Positions 39,229 to 47,853 of a DNA stretch of 64,000 nucleotides are shown piece after piece (position 1 is the stretch's first letter; each line of letters begins with the position of its first letter). The DNA comes from JAEUJM01 sp044221555. Its GTDB lineage: Bacteria; Actinomycetota; Acidimicrobiia; Acidimicrobiales; DATDAH01. Under the pieces are notes generated by a model. That model was not told the DNA's origin, searched no databases, and was given only the letters and a program-made list of their open reading frames with translations. The stretch covers positions 343,626-407,625 of the forward strand of contig JBGAOY010000003.1 in assembly GCA_044221555.1 (NCBI GenBank), in the 5' to 3' direction. The translations under genes were made by a program, and so were the position numbers.

Positions 39229-42105
39229 ATGCAGTGCGATGTCTTGGGCCCGATCCGGGTGATCGATGACGGCGCCGTGGTGGCGATCGGGAGCGAGCGT
39301 CAACGTCGGCTGCTCGGGGTCCTGGTCCTCCGTGCGGGCACGTCGGTGTCGAGCGATGTGTTGTGTGAGCACCTCGGTGTGTCACCCGGCGCGTTGCGCG
39401 TCGCGGTGAGCCGTCTGCGAGCTGTCGTGGGAGCGGACGCGATCGTGACCACGCCCACGGGCTACGAGCTCCGAGCCGAGCGCATCGACGTCGGTCGCTT
39501 CGAGGAGCTCCTCGAGCGTGCGCGGCACGAGCCATCGCAGGCACGGCAGGCGCTGACCGACGCGCTCGCGCTCTGGCGCGGCGCCCCCTATGGGCCGTTC
39601 GGTGACGAACCGTGGGCGCAGCCCGAGGTCGTCCGCCTCGAAGAGCTGCACGCCGGCGCGGTCGAGGACCTGGTGGCGTGCCTCATCGACGAGCGCGAAT
39701 GGACCCGAGCCATCGCGACCATCGGACACCTGATCGAGCAGCACCCCTATCGCGACCGGCCCCGGGCGTTGCTGATGCAGGCGCTCGCCGACTCCGGGCG
39801 CCGGCGTGACGCCCTGCGCGCGTTCCAGGACTATCAGGAGTTGCTCGGCGAGACCTTCGGGACGCTGCCTTCGGAGTCGATCGTCGCGCTCGACCGAGCG
39901 ATCGCACGGCAGGGCGAGCCGCCGGATCCGTCGGGCTCCCTCGACGAGCCGTCCGGGCGGTTCCCGGCTCCATCGACGAGCTTCGTCGGACGTGACCGCG
40001 ACGTGCGCGAGCTCGTCGATGCGGTGGGGCAGAGCCGCCTCGTGACGCTGACCGGCACCGGTGGGATCGGCAAGACGCGGTTGGCCATCGAGGTGGTCGG
40101 GGAGATCCGTGCCGCGTTCGCCGAGGACTACCCCGACGGGTTGGCCTTCGTCGACCTCGTCCCCGTCGATGCGGCCGATTCCCTCGGCGGCGCGGTCGCC
40201 TCTGCGCTCGGGATCACGCTGCAGATGGGCCCGAGCGTGGCCGACGCCCTGGCCGGCGCCCTCACGGTCCGGCGGGCGCTGATCGTCTTCGACAACTGCG
40301 AGCACCTGCTCGATGCCGCCGCCGAGCTTGTCGCCACGATCGTCGCCCGGGCGCCGTCGGTCACGGTAATCGCCACGTCGCGTGAGGCACTCGGCGTCCC
40401 CGACGAACGGGTGTGGGCGGTCCCGCCCCTCGGCCTCGAGGGCGAGGGGGCGTCGCCGGCCGTCGAGCTGTTCGTCGAGCGAGCGCGCGCCGTCCGTCCG
40501 GGCTTCACCGGCGCCGAGCCCGCGGAGGCCGAGGCGGTCGCAGAGATCTGCGGGCGCCTCGATGGCCTCCCGCTGGCCATCGAGCTGGCGGCGGCGCGGA
40601 TGGCGTCGATGCGCACCACCGATCTGTGCGAGCGACTCGCGGAGCGGTTCCGCGTGCTGGCTGCGCCGAATCGCGGCCCAGAGCGTCACCAGACCATGCG
40701 CCGCACCGTGGCGTGGTCGTTCGACCTCCTCGATCTCACGGAACGCCTCGTGCTCCTGCGCGCCGCGGTGTTCGCGGGTGGGTTCGACCTCGCGTCCGGT
40801 GCCGCGGTCTGCGCGGTCGACGGGGTGGACGAGGCGGCGCTGCTCGACGTCTTGGACTCCCTCGTGCGCAAGTCGCTCGTCGTCGTGTCTCGGCGCTCCG
40901 ATGGCGGCGTCCGCTATTCGATGGAGGAGACGATCCGGGAGTTCGCGCTCGACGAGCTCGCGGCGTCTGGCGCCGGCCGTGACGTCCGGGCCCGGCATGC
41001 TCGGTTCTTCGCCGACGCCGCGGTCGATCACTTCGCGATCTGGGACGGGCCGCGTCAGCGACTCGCGCTCGACTGGGTCGATGCCGAGTTCGCGAACCTG
41101 CGTGCAGCCTTCCGATGGGCGGTGTCGAGTGGCGACGTGGCGACCGCGGCCGCGGTCTCGGCCCACGTCGCGCTGATGGCCATGCCCCTGCAGCGCTACG
41201 AAGCGTCCGGCTGGGCCGAGGAGCTGCTCGATGCCGCGCGGGCCGTGAGCGACGTCTGGCTCCCGCGCCTGTTGGTGGGGGCGTCGTTCTGCGTGTTCGC
41301 CGGGCGAGTCGGCGATTCGATCTCGTACGCACAGGAGGCGCAGAAGCTCGAGGACGACCAGCGCTTCGACGCGTTCGACGCGGGCTGGGCCGCGATGTGC
41401 GAGGCCAACGCCTGGCGCTACGCGGGCGACGCCGATCGGTTCGTCGAGATCCTCACGGGGCTCGTCGGACAGCCGGGAGTGGCCGACGTCATCGGACGCA
41501 GCGGGGTGCTCGTGGGCCTGCCCGCGGTCGGTCGGGCGGACGACGCCGCGGCGACCGCCGTTGACGCGATCACCGCAGCCGACCAGTACGGCAACCCGTT
41601 CTGGATCGCGTACACGCGCTACGGGCACGGCCGGCTCTTGATCCCGTCCGACCCGGACCGGGCCGCGTCGGTGCTTCGTGACGGACTGGCGTACGCGGCG
41701 GATCAGCGGCTCACCTACTTCGAGGCGATCATCGCTCGCGAGGCCGCGACGATCCAGGTCACGACGGGGAGCCTGGCCGACCAGCTGTCGTTGCTCGATG
41801 CGGCCATCGAGCGCTTCCAGCACGCGGGCGCCGACGCCACCCTGTCTCAGTCGCTGGCCTACCTCGCGCTGCTGTTCGGCCGTCTCGGCCGACCGGAGGA
41901 GGCGGCCACGCTGTTTGGCGTCAGCCATGAGAACGCGCTGATCCACACCGTGATCGGCCTCGACGAGGCCGTTGCCGACCTCCGGATGGCCCTGGGTGCC
42001 GCCGCGTTCGAGGAGCATCTCGCCGCCGGTGAGGCGATGGAGCTCGTCGATGCCGTGGCCTACGCGCGCGACCAGATCCAGCGCGCCCTCGACGCACCCG
42101 CCTGA
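39229..42105 (+). CDS. AfsR/SARP-type transcriptional regulator with BTAD and NB-ARC ATPase domains
   Basis: A protein of 958 residues. The N-terminal OmpR-like winged helix (VLGPIRVIDDGAVV, RRLLGVLVLRAGTSVSSDVL) is followed by the bacterial transcriptional activation domain at about residues 90-225 (ALWRGAPYGPFGDEPWAQPE, YRDRPRALLMQALADSGRR). An NB-ARC/AAA region at about 245-560 has Walker A GTGGIGKTR (Lys282), Walker B-like ALIVFDNCEHLL and VTVIATSREALG. A TPR-like C-terminal part ends the protein. Such proteins activate transcription after ATP-dependent oligomerisation, often of secondary-metabolite genes; no such cluster is in this window. Its last codons are duplicated in a scar at 46226-46394. 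Confidence 0.85.
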   Translation: MQCDVLGPIRVIDDGAVVAIGSERQRRLLGVLVLRAGTSVSSDVLCEHLGVSPGALRVAVSRLRAVVGADAIVTTPTGYELRAERIDVGRFEELLERARHEPSQARQALTDALALWRGAPYGPFGDEPWAQPEVVRLEELHAGAVEDLVACLIDEREWTRAIATIGHLIEQHPYRDRPRALLMQALADSGRRRDALRAFQDYQELLGETFGTLPSESIVALDRAIARQGEPPDPSGSLDEPSGRFPAPSTSFVGRDRDVRELVDAVGQSRLVTLTGTGGIGKTRLAIEVVGEIRAAFAEDYPDGLAFVDLVPVDAADSLGGAVASALGITLQMGPSVADALAGALTVRRALIVFDNCEHLLDAAAELVATIVARAPSVTVIATSREALGVPDERVWAVPPLGLEGEGASPAVELFVERARAVRPGFTGAEPAEAEAVAEICGRLDGLPLAIELAAARMASMRTTDLCERLAERFRVLAAPNRGPERHQTMRRTVAWSFDLLDLTERLVLLRAAVFAGGFDLASGAAVCAVDGVDEAALLDVLDSLVRKSLVVVSRRSDGGVRYSMEETIREFALDELAASGAGRDVRARHARFFADAAVDHFAIWDGPRQRLALDWVDAEFANLRAAFRWAVSSGDVATAAAVSAHVALMAMPLQRYEASGWAEELLDAARAVSDVWLPRLLVGASFCVFAGRVGDSISYAQEAQKLEDDQRFDAFDAGWAAMCEANAWRYAGDADRFVEILTGLVGQPGVADVIGRSGVLVGLPAVGRADDAAATAVDAITAADQYGNPFWIAYTRYGHGRLLIPSDPDRAASVLRDGLAYAADQRLTYFEAIIAREAATIQVTTGSLADQLSLLDAAIERFQHAGADATLSQSLAYLALLFGRLGRPEEAATLFGVSHENALIHTVIGLDEAVADLRMALGAAAFEEHLAAGEAMELVDAVAYARDQIQRALDAPA
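42001..42068. repeat. 68-bp exact direct repeat, copy 1 (3' end of the AfsR-like gene)
   Basis: Positions 42001-42068 are identical base for base with 46290-46357, in the same orientation, 4.3 kb apart. The two copies bracket the first RCC1 gene. This copy encodes AAFEEHLAAGEAMELVDAVA near the C-terminus of the intact regulator. Confidence 0.85.
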
Positions 42106-42257
42106 GCCCTTTCGCGAGCGTGCACCAGCTCGGGCCTGGGGGGGGATCGGGACATGGAACGCAGGTGGACGCGGAACATCGCACGACGCACGCTGGCCAC
42201 GGGGGTGGGCCGGCCGTCGGCTGGGGCCTATGGCCAATCCGTCGCGGAGGTCGGTGA

Positions 42258-45200
42258 TCAGGGCAGGGCGAGGTGGCCGTCGAGGTTGTTGATGTTGTTG
42301 CCGGCGGTGATGTTGACGGTGGTGGCGCTGGTGAAGTCGGGTTGGTTGTCGAAGAACTCGAGGGTGCGGCCACCGTTGGGGTCGACGAACTCGACCCGGT
42401 GGGTGCCGGGTGGGAGCCCGACGATGGTGTAGGTGCCGTTGGCGGCGGTGACGGCGCCGCCGGAGATGCCGGTGGGGCCGATGGCGAGGACCCACACACC
42501 GGGGACAGGGGAGAAGGAGGGGTCGTCGGTGACGGTGCCGGTGATGGAGCCCCGGTTGCGGTCCAGCGCGGCGTTGGTGGTCGTTGGTGCGGTGACGGTG
42601 GTGGCGCCGGCGAGGTTGCTGGCGGGCTGGTTGTCGTGCCATTCGGCGTTGTGGAGGCCGGTGGAGTCGAGGAACACCATCTTGTATCCGCCGGCGACCA
42701 CGTTGAGGGTGTAGGCGCCGGAGCCGTTGGTGAGCCCGCCGCGGGCGATCGTGAAGTCGGCGGCGTTGAGCGCGATGACGAACACGTTCGCCAGCGGGTT
42801 CCCGGTGCCTTGTTCGGTGATGGTGCCCGTGAGCGCGGCGCCGGTGCCGGTGGCGGTCTGGGTGGGGAGCGACCCGTTGGCGACCGTGGAGCCACCGGCG
42901 GTGACGTTGACGAGGGTGGCGGACGGGACGTCGGGGGAGTTGGGGAAGAACCGGGTGGGGTGGTTCCCGGTGGGATCGATGTAGGCGAGGAAGTGGTTCG
43001 CGGGGTTGAGGCCGGGCAGGGTGAAGTGGCCGGATCCGTTGGCGACGACGCCGGTCTCGGCGATTCCTCCGTTGGTGAGCGCGATGGCCCAGGAGCCGGC
43101 GATGGGGGTGTTGGGGCCGGTCTCGGTGATGGCGCCGGTGACCGAACCTCGGGTGGGTACCGCGGTGGGGTCGGCGTCGAGGACGGTGTCGGCGGTGACG
43201 GTGAACACGGTGGGCGGCCCGGAGAACCCGGCGGTGTGCGCTCCCGTCGGGTCGACGACGTAGATGAAGTAGGCGCCGGGTGGGACCGACACGGTGTAGT
43301 TCCCCGACCCGTCGGCTACCGGACCGGCCGCGATCGAGAAGTCCGCGGTGCGTAACACCGCTATGAACGCCCCCGGGACGGGTGCCGCGGACACCGAATC
43401 GACCACCGTGCCCGACACGCCCGTCGCTCCACCCGATCCGAGATCGACTGCCGGCAGACTGAGGCCCATCTCGCCCGCCGAGTCGCCACGGTTGGCGGTG
43501 TCGCCGAGACCCAACTGCCCGGAGCCGTTGGTGCCCCAGCACTTGACGGTGGCGTTGTCCAAGCGGGCGCAGGAGTTCGAGAAGCCGGCGGTGACGGTGG
43601 TGGCGGTGCGTCCGGTCCCCAGCGACACGGCGGGGAGGGCGTCGCCCATCTCGCCGCCGGCGTCGCCCCGGGACGCCGTGTCGCCCAGCCCCAAACGCCC
43701 GGAGCCGTTGGTGCCCCAGCACTTCACCGTGGCGTTGTCCAACCGCACACACGTGTGGGCGTTGCCGGCGCCGACGCCCGTCGCGGTGCGTCCGGCGCCC
43801 AGCGACACCGCGGGGAGGGCATCGCCCATCTCGCCGGCGTTGTCGCCTCGATTGGCGGTGTCTCCAAGGCCGACCTGCCCACCGGCGTTGAGGCCCCAGC
43901 ACTTGACCGTGGCGTTGTCCAGCCGGGCACAGGTGTGGAAACCCCCGGCGGAGACGGTGGTGGCGGTGCGCCCGGTGCCCAACGACACGGCGGGGAGGAG
44001 GTCGCCCATCTCGCCGCCCTCGTCGCCCCGGGCGGCGATGTCGCCGAGGCCGAGTTGCCCGGAGCTGTTGCGACCCCAGCACTTGACGGTGGCGTTGTCC
44101 AGCCGCGCACACGTGTGGGCGTTGCCGGCGGTGACGGCGGTGGCGGTGCGCCCGGTGCCCAGCGGCACGGCGGGGAGGGCGTTGCCCATCTCGCCGGCGA
44201 CGTCGCCCCGGGCCGACGTGTCGTTGACGCCCAGTTGCCCGAAGACGTTGGTGCCCCAGCACTTGACGGTCCCGTTGTCCAGCCGGGCGCAGGTGTAGCC
44301 CGCCCCGGCGGCGATGGCGGTGGCGGTGCGCCCGGTGCCGAGGTTCACGGCAGGGAGGGCGTCGCCCATCTCGCCTGCGGCGTCGCCGCGGGCTGACGTG
44401 TCTCCCAGGCCCAACTGGCCGAAGCTGTTGCCGCCCCAGCACTTGACGGTGGCGTCGTCCAGGATCGCGCAGGTGTGGGACTCTCCGGCGGTGACGGTGG
44501 TGGCGGTGCGCCCGGTGCCCAGCGACACGGTGGGGAGGGCGTCGCCCATCTCGCCGGCTGCGTTGCCACGAGCCGCCGTGTCGCCCAGTCCCAGTTGCCC
44601 GGACGTGTTCTCACCCCAGCACCTGACGGTGGCGTTGTCGAGGAGGGCGCAGCTGTGGCTGCCGCCGGTGGTGACGGCGGTGGCGGTGCGGGCGCTGCCG
44701 AAACGAACGGCGGGGAGGGCGTCGCCCATCTCGCCGGCGTTGTCGCCCCGGGCAGCGGTGTCGCCGAGACCCAAGCCTCCTTGGATGTTGGTGCCCCAGC
44801 ACTTGGCGGTGGCGTCGTCCAGCAGGGCGCACGTGTGGCCGATGCCGGTGGTGATGGCGGTGGCGGTGCGGCTGGTGCCCAGGTTCATGGCCGGGAGGCT
44901 GTCACCCATCTCGCCGCCGTTGTCGCCCCGGGTGGCGGTGTCGCCGAGGCCGAGTTGCCCCAGGGAGTTGGCGCCCCAGCACTTGGCGGTGGCGTTGTCC
45001 AGCCGGACGCAGGTGTGGGAATCGCCGGCGGTGACGGCGGTGGCGGTCCGCCCGGTGCCGAGTGCCACGGTGGGGAGGGCATCGCCCATCTCGCCGGCGG
45101 CGTCGCCCCGGTTGGCGGTGTCGCCTAGGCCGAGCTTCCCGCTGTTGTTGAAGCCCCAGCACTTGACGGCGCCATTGTCGAGCAGGGCGCACGTGTGGGC

Positions 45201-46088
45201 ATTGCCGGCGGTGATGGCGGTGGCGGTGCGGCTGGTGCCGAGGCTCACGGCTGGGAGGTTGTCGCCCATCTCGCCGGCGTTGTCGCCCCGGTTGGCGGTG
45301 TCGCCGAGCCCGAGTTGCCCGCCGAAGTTGTAGCCCCAGCACTTGACGGTGGCGTTGTCCAACCGGGCGCAGATGTGGTTGCCGCCGGCGGTGATGGCGG
45401 TGGCGGTGCGGCTGGTGCCGAGGTTCACGGCGGGGAGGTTGTCGCCCATCTCGCCGGCGTTGTCACCCCGGTTGGTGGTGTTGCCAAGGCCGAGTTGCCC
45501 GATGTCGTTGGCGCCCCAGCACTTGACGGTGGCGTTGTCGAGCAGGGCGCACGTGTGTCCCGTGCCGCCGGCGGTGATGGCGGTGGCGGTGCGGCCCGTG
45601 CCAAGGTTCACGGCGGGGAGGTTGTCGCCCATCTCGCCGGCGTTGTCGCCCCGGTTGGTGGTGTCCCCGAGCCCGAGTTGCCCGACGTTGTTGGCGCCCC
45701 AACATCTGACGGTGGCGTTGTCCAGCAGCGCGCACGTGTGCCTGTCGCCGGCGGTGATGGCGGTGGCGGTGCGGCCAGTACCGAGGTCGACGGCGGGGAG
45801 GTTGTCGCCCATCTCGCCGGCGTTGTCGCCTCGGGCGGCGGTGTCGCCGACGCCGAGCTGCCCGCTGGAGTTCCAGCCCCAGCACTTGGCCGTGCCCTGG
45901 TGCACGAGGGCGCAGCTGTGGCCTTCGCCGGCCGTGATGGCCCGGAAGGCGAACGGGTTGGCCGGCGCCTCGTTGCCGTCGGCGGCTACGGGCGGCGTGG
46001 GTGCTGACACCACCAACAGTCCGGCCGCCACTACGGCCACCACCACCGTTCGGGTCACCGGACACCACGAACGCCGGTCGACTCGCAT
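42258..46088 (-). CDS. Secreted RCC1-repeat protein with 14 repeats and four Cna-B-like domains
   Basis: The start is put at the ATG at 46088, giving a signal peptide (VVVAVVAAGLLVVSAPTPPV). Then come 14 tandem RCC1-type repeats of about 52 residues with a strict consensus: HTCALLDNATVKCWG, then a variable tetrad, GQLGLGDTANRGDNAGEMGD, LPAVxLGTGRTATAITAG. Each repeat has one Cys in HTC and one in KCWG, so a disulfide per blade is likely. Fourteen repeats fit two seven-bladed propellers. The last 400 residues are four carboxypeptidase-regulatory/Cna-B-like beta-sandwiches (GSVTGAITETGPNTPIAGSW, GSITGTVTDDPSFSPVPGVW). No sortase motif or C-terminal helix is seen. The role is probably extracellular binding. 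Confidence 0.8.
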   Translation of the reverse strand: MRVDRRSWCPVTRTVVVAVVAAGLLVVSAPTPPVAADGNEAPANPFAFRAITAGEGHSCALVHQGTAKCWGWNSSGQLGVGDTAARGDNAGEMGDNLPAVDLGTGRTATAITAGDRHTCALLDNATVRCWGANNVGQLGLGDTTNRGDNAGEMGDNLPAVNLGTGRTATAITAGGTGHTCALLDNATVKCWGANDIGQLGLGNTTNRGDNAGEMGDNLPAVNLGTSRTATAITAGGNHICARLDNATVKCWGYNFGGQLGLGDTANRGDNAGEMGDNLPAVSLGTSRTATAITAGNAHTCALLDNGAVKCWGFNNSGKLGLGDTANRGDAAGEMGDALPTVALGTGRTATAVTAGDSHTCVRLDNATAKCWGANSLGQLGLGDTATRGDNGGEMGDSLPAMNLGTSRTATAITTGIGHTCALLDDATAKCWGTNIQGGLGLGDTAARGDNAGEMGDALPAVRFGSARTATAVTTGGSHSCALLDNATVRCWGENTSGQLGLGDTAARGNAAGEMGDALPTVSLGTGRTATTVTAGESHTCAILDDATVKCWGGNSFGQLGLGDTSARGDAAGEMGDALPAVNLGTGRTATAIAAGAGYTCARLDNGTVKCWGTNVFGQLGVNDTSARGDVAGEMGNALPAVPLGTGRTATAVTAGNAHTCARLDNATVKCWGRNSSGQLGLGDIAARGDEGGEMGDLLPAVSLGTGRTATTVSAGGFHTCARLDNATVKCWGLNAGGQVGLGDTANRGDNAGEMGDALPAVSLGAGRTATGVGAGNAHTCVRLDNATVKCWGTNGSGRLGLGDTASRGDAGGEMGDALPAVSLGTGRTATTVTAGFSNSCARLDNATVKCWGTNGSGQLGLGDTANRGDSAGEMGLSLPAVDLGSGGATGVSGTVVDSVSAAPVPGAFIAVLRTADFSIAAGPVADGSGNYTVSVPPGAYFIYVVDPTGAHTAGFSGPPTVFTVTADTVLDADPTAVPTRGSVTGAITETGPNTPIAGSWAIALTNGGIAETGVVANGSGHFTLPGLNPANHFLAYIDPTGNHPTRFFPNSPDVPSATLVNVTAGGSTVANGSLPTQTATGTGAALTGTITEQGTGNPLANVFVIALNAADFTIARGGLTNGSGAYTLNVVAGGYKMVFLDSTGLHNAEWHDNQPASNLAGATTVTAPTTTNAALDRNRGSITGTVTDDPSFSPVPGVWVLAIGPTGISGGAVTAANGTYTIVGLPPGTHRVEFVDPNGGRTLEFFDNQPDFTSATTVNITAGNNINNLDGHLALP

Positions 46089-46225
46089 CAGGTGGTCGTC
46101 ACAGCCCGCCCATCTCGATCGGTGCCCCCACACCGGCAACGTAACACCGATGTCGAATGGGTCCGCCCGGTCAGATAGGTGGTCGGGGACCGGAACGCGT
46201 GCTGGGGGCCACAGATCAGGGTCGT

Positions 46226-46394
46226 GTGACGGCGGTGCTGCTCGACGTCATGGACTCCCTGGTCCGCAAGTTGCCGTTCGTGGCCTCTCGCCGCGTTCGA
46301 GGAGCATCTCGCCGCCGGTGAGGCGATGGAGCTCGTCGATGCCGTGGCCTACGCGCGGGATCGCATCCGGGACGCCGTCGACACACTCGCCTGA
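46226..46394 (+). pseudogene. Internally deleted second copy of the AfsR-like regulator gene
   Basis: The piece at 46235-46287 encodes VLLDVMDSLVRKLPFVASRR, corresponding to ALLDVLDSLVRKSLVVVSRR in the intact gene (about 40835-40896). Without a gap it passes, with a frame change inside CGCCGCG, into the last 35 codons: AAFEEHLAAGEAMELVDAVA, then YARDRIRDAVDTLA and a stop. About 1.1 kb present in the intact gene is missing between the two. Most of the 5' region is gone too. The short shared GC motif at the junction suggests deletion through microhomology. Confidence 0.75.
46290..46357. repeat. 68-bp exact direct repeat, copy 2
   Basis: Identical to 42001-42068 over 68 bases and part of the AfsR-like gene scar. 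Perfect identity beside the diverged rest of the scar points to recent duplication or gene conversion. Confidence 0.85.
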
Positions 46395-46725
46395 CGCCGC
46401 CCCCGACGGGCGCGCCACGTCGTGCCCGGGGCGTGTTGCGCGGCTGTAACAGCCGTTTCGTACCGTCCGACGTGTGACGCACGCACCACGCCACAGGCGG
46501 CGCGAGATCGGGGCGCCGGCTCGGGGACGGGACCTGGCCGACGGAACCCAGGTCGACGTGATGCTCACGAACCAGGCCCCTCGCTCACTCAGACCCGGCG
46601 TCGGCTTCATGGTCTGAGGCTCGATCGAGCTCGCCGACACCGACGCAGGGGCGGGCGCCGGTGTCGGCGAGTCGTGCGCGTGGCCACCGGCTCCCCGAGC
46701 GCCGCTCCCAGGCCAAGATGGAGCC
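46395..46725. other. Stretch without a recognisable gene, contains block B
   Basis: It lies between the regulator scar and the DUF1214 gene. Apart from block B (46433-46470), nothing was recognised. It presumably contains the promoter of the DUF1214-RCC1 gene pair. Confidence 0.35.
46433..46470. repeat. Intergenic block B, repeat of 38961-38998
   Basis: Same ends as block A (GTGTTGCGCGG and CGTACCGTCCGA). The centre forms a small dyad here, GGCTG TAA CAGCC (46442-46454). It lies 256 bases before the ATG of the DUF1214 gene and directly after the regulator scar. Confidence 0.55.
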
Positions 46726-47844
46726 ATGACATCGACCGCGGGGGCGGCGTACCGGGCCATGCTCGACGAGCTGATCGGGCTCGGCGAGTGGCTCGACGCC
46801 CAGGATCTCAACGACCAGGATCGAGCGGAGGGGTTCCGCCACCTCGGCCACCTCGTGGCGGTCGGGCTCGACCACCACCTCGAGAGCGACCCGGAGCGGC
46901 CGCTGTTCACCCGCATCGTCTCGCCGTTCCGCAAGATGCAGGGCGACAACCCCGACGCGGTCTACTTCTGGACCAAGATCCGGGGCGATCGCGACTACCG
47001 CGTGACCGGGCGGAACACCGGCGAGGGCTACCTGTCCTTCACCGTCCACGGCGGCGACCCGAACGATGCCAACGCCGAGCGGGTGATCGCCGACGTGAAC
47101 GAGACGTCGCTGGTCCACGGGCCGGACGGGGTGAGCTACGAGATCACCGTCAGCCCCGACCCCGAGCCCGAGGGCTTCGAGGGGAACTGGCTGCAGACGG
47201 CGCCCGACGCCCATTCCATCGTGACCCGCCACTACTTCGAGCGGCCCGACCCCGCCGCCGCCGATCCCGACGTGCACGTCGTCCTGCGCATCGAGCCCGT
47301 GGAGGACCCCGGGCCGGCGCCCACCTGGACCCAGGATGCGATCGCCGAGCGCCTGGCTGCGGTCGCCACCTTCGTCGCCTCCAAGACCGCGGGCATGACG
47401 CCCCCGACCGAGATGCCCGACATCCCCTTCGTGTCCCGCACGCCCAACGTGCTGCCGCAGCCGTTCAGCTTCCGCGACGCCGGCATCGACGTGCTCGGCG
47501 CCGTCGACGCCCACTACTCCATGGGCCCCTACGAGCTCGGCGAGGACGAGGCCCTCGTGCTGGAGGGGACGATCCCGCCGGCCGCCTTCGTGAACGTGAT
47601 GCTGTGGAACAAGCACATGCAGACCTACGAGTACCGGTCGCACCAGACCTCGCTGAACCGGACGCAGCTCGAGCTGGGCCCGGACGGCAGCTACCGGATC
47701 GTCGTCGCCAACCGCGACCCCGGCGTCCCCAACTGGCTCGACACCGAGGGCCACACAAGCGGCTCGATCTTCTGGCGGTTCTTCCTCGCCGAGGAGCGCC
47801 CGAGCCCCATCGCCTGCTCGGTCGTGCCGATCAAGGAGCTCTGA
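46726..47844 (+). CDS. DUF1214 domain-containing protein
   Basis: A protein of 372 residues without signal peptide or membrane helices. The C-terminal third matches DUF1214: YELGEDEALVLEGTIPPAAF, then NRTQLELGPDGSYRIVVANR, DPGVPNWLDTEGHTSG and a final FWRFFLAE. The N-terminal part (AYRAMLDELIGLGEWLDAQD, HHLESDPERPLFTRIVSP, NPDAVYFWTKIRGDRDYRVT) is the region usually found in front of it. The domain often accompanies DUF1254, which is absent. No enzymatic function is established. Nine bases separate it from the second RCC1 gene, so the two form a likely operon. Confidence 0.75.
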   Translation: MTSTAGAAYRAMLDELIGLGEWLDAQDLNDQDRAEGFRHLGHLVAVGLDHHLESDPERPLFTRIVSPFRKMQGDNPDAVYFWTKIRGDRDYRVTGRNTGEGYLSFTVHGGDPNDANAERVIADVNETSLVHGPDGVSYEITVSPDPEPEGFEGNWLQTAPDAHSIVTRHYFERPDPAAADPDVHVVLRIEPVEDPGPAPTWTQDAIAERLAAVATFVASKTAGMTPPTEMPDIPFVSRTPNVLPQPFSFRDAGIDVLGAVDAHYSMGPYELGEDEALVLEGTIPPAAFVNVMLWNKHMQTYEYRSHQTSLNRTQLELGPDGSYRIVVANRDPGVPNWLDTEGHTSGSIFWRFFLAEERPSPIACSVVPIKEL

Positions 47845-47853
47845 GCGGTCGCC

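Noticed and set aside
39382..44442. Minus-strand open frame of over 1600 codons opposite the AfsR-like gene and in a wrong frame of the RCC1 gene
   Set aside because: It crosses two well-supported genes, its composition is Arg/His-rich low complexity, and no motif is found.
43440..45960. Regular repeats that could be mistaken for a CRISPR array
   Set aside because: The unit length of about 156 bases, an unbroken reading frame and the HTC/KCWG consensus show coding RCC1 repeats. No short repeat-spacer pattern and no cas genes are present.
46395..46725. Plus-strand frame running from 46422 into the DUF1214 gene in another phase
   Set aside because: Most of it overlaps the DUF1214 and RCC1 genes out of frame, and the upstream part shows no motif.
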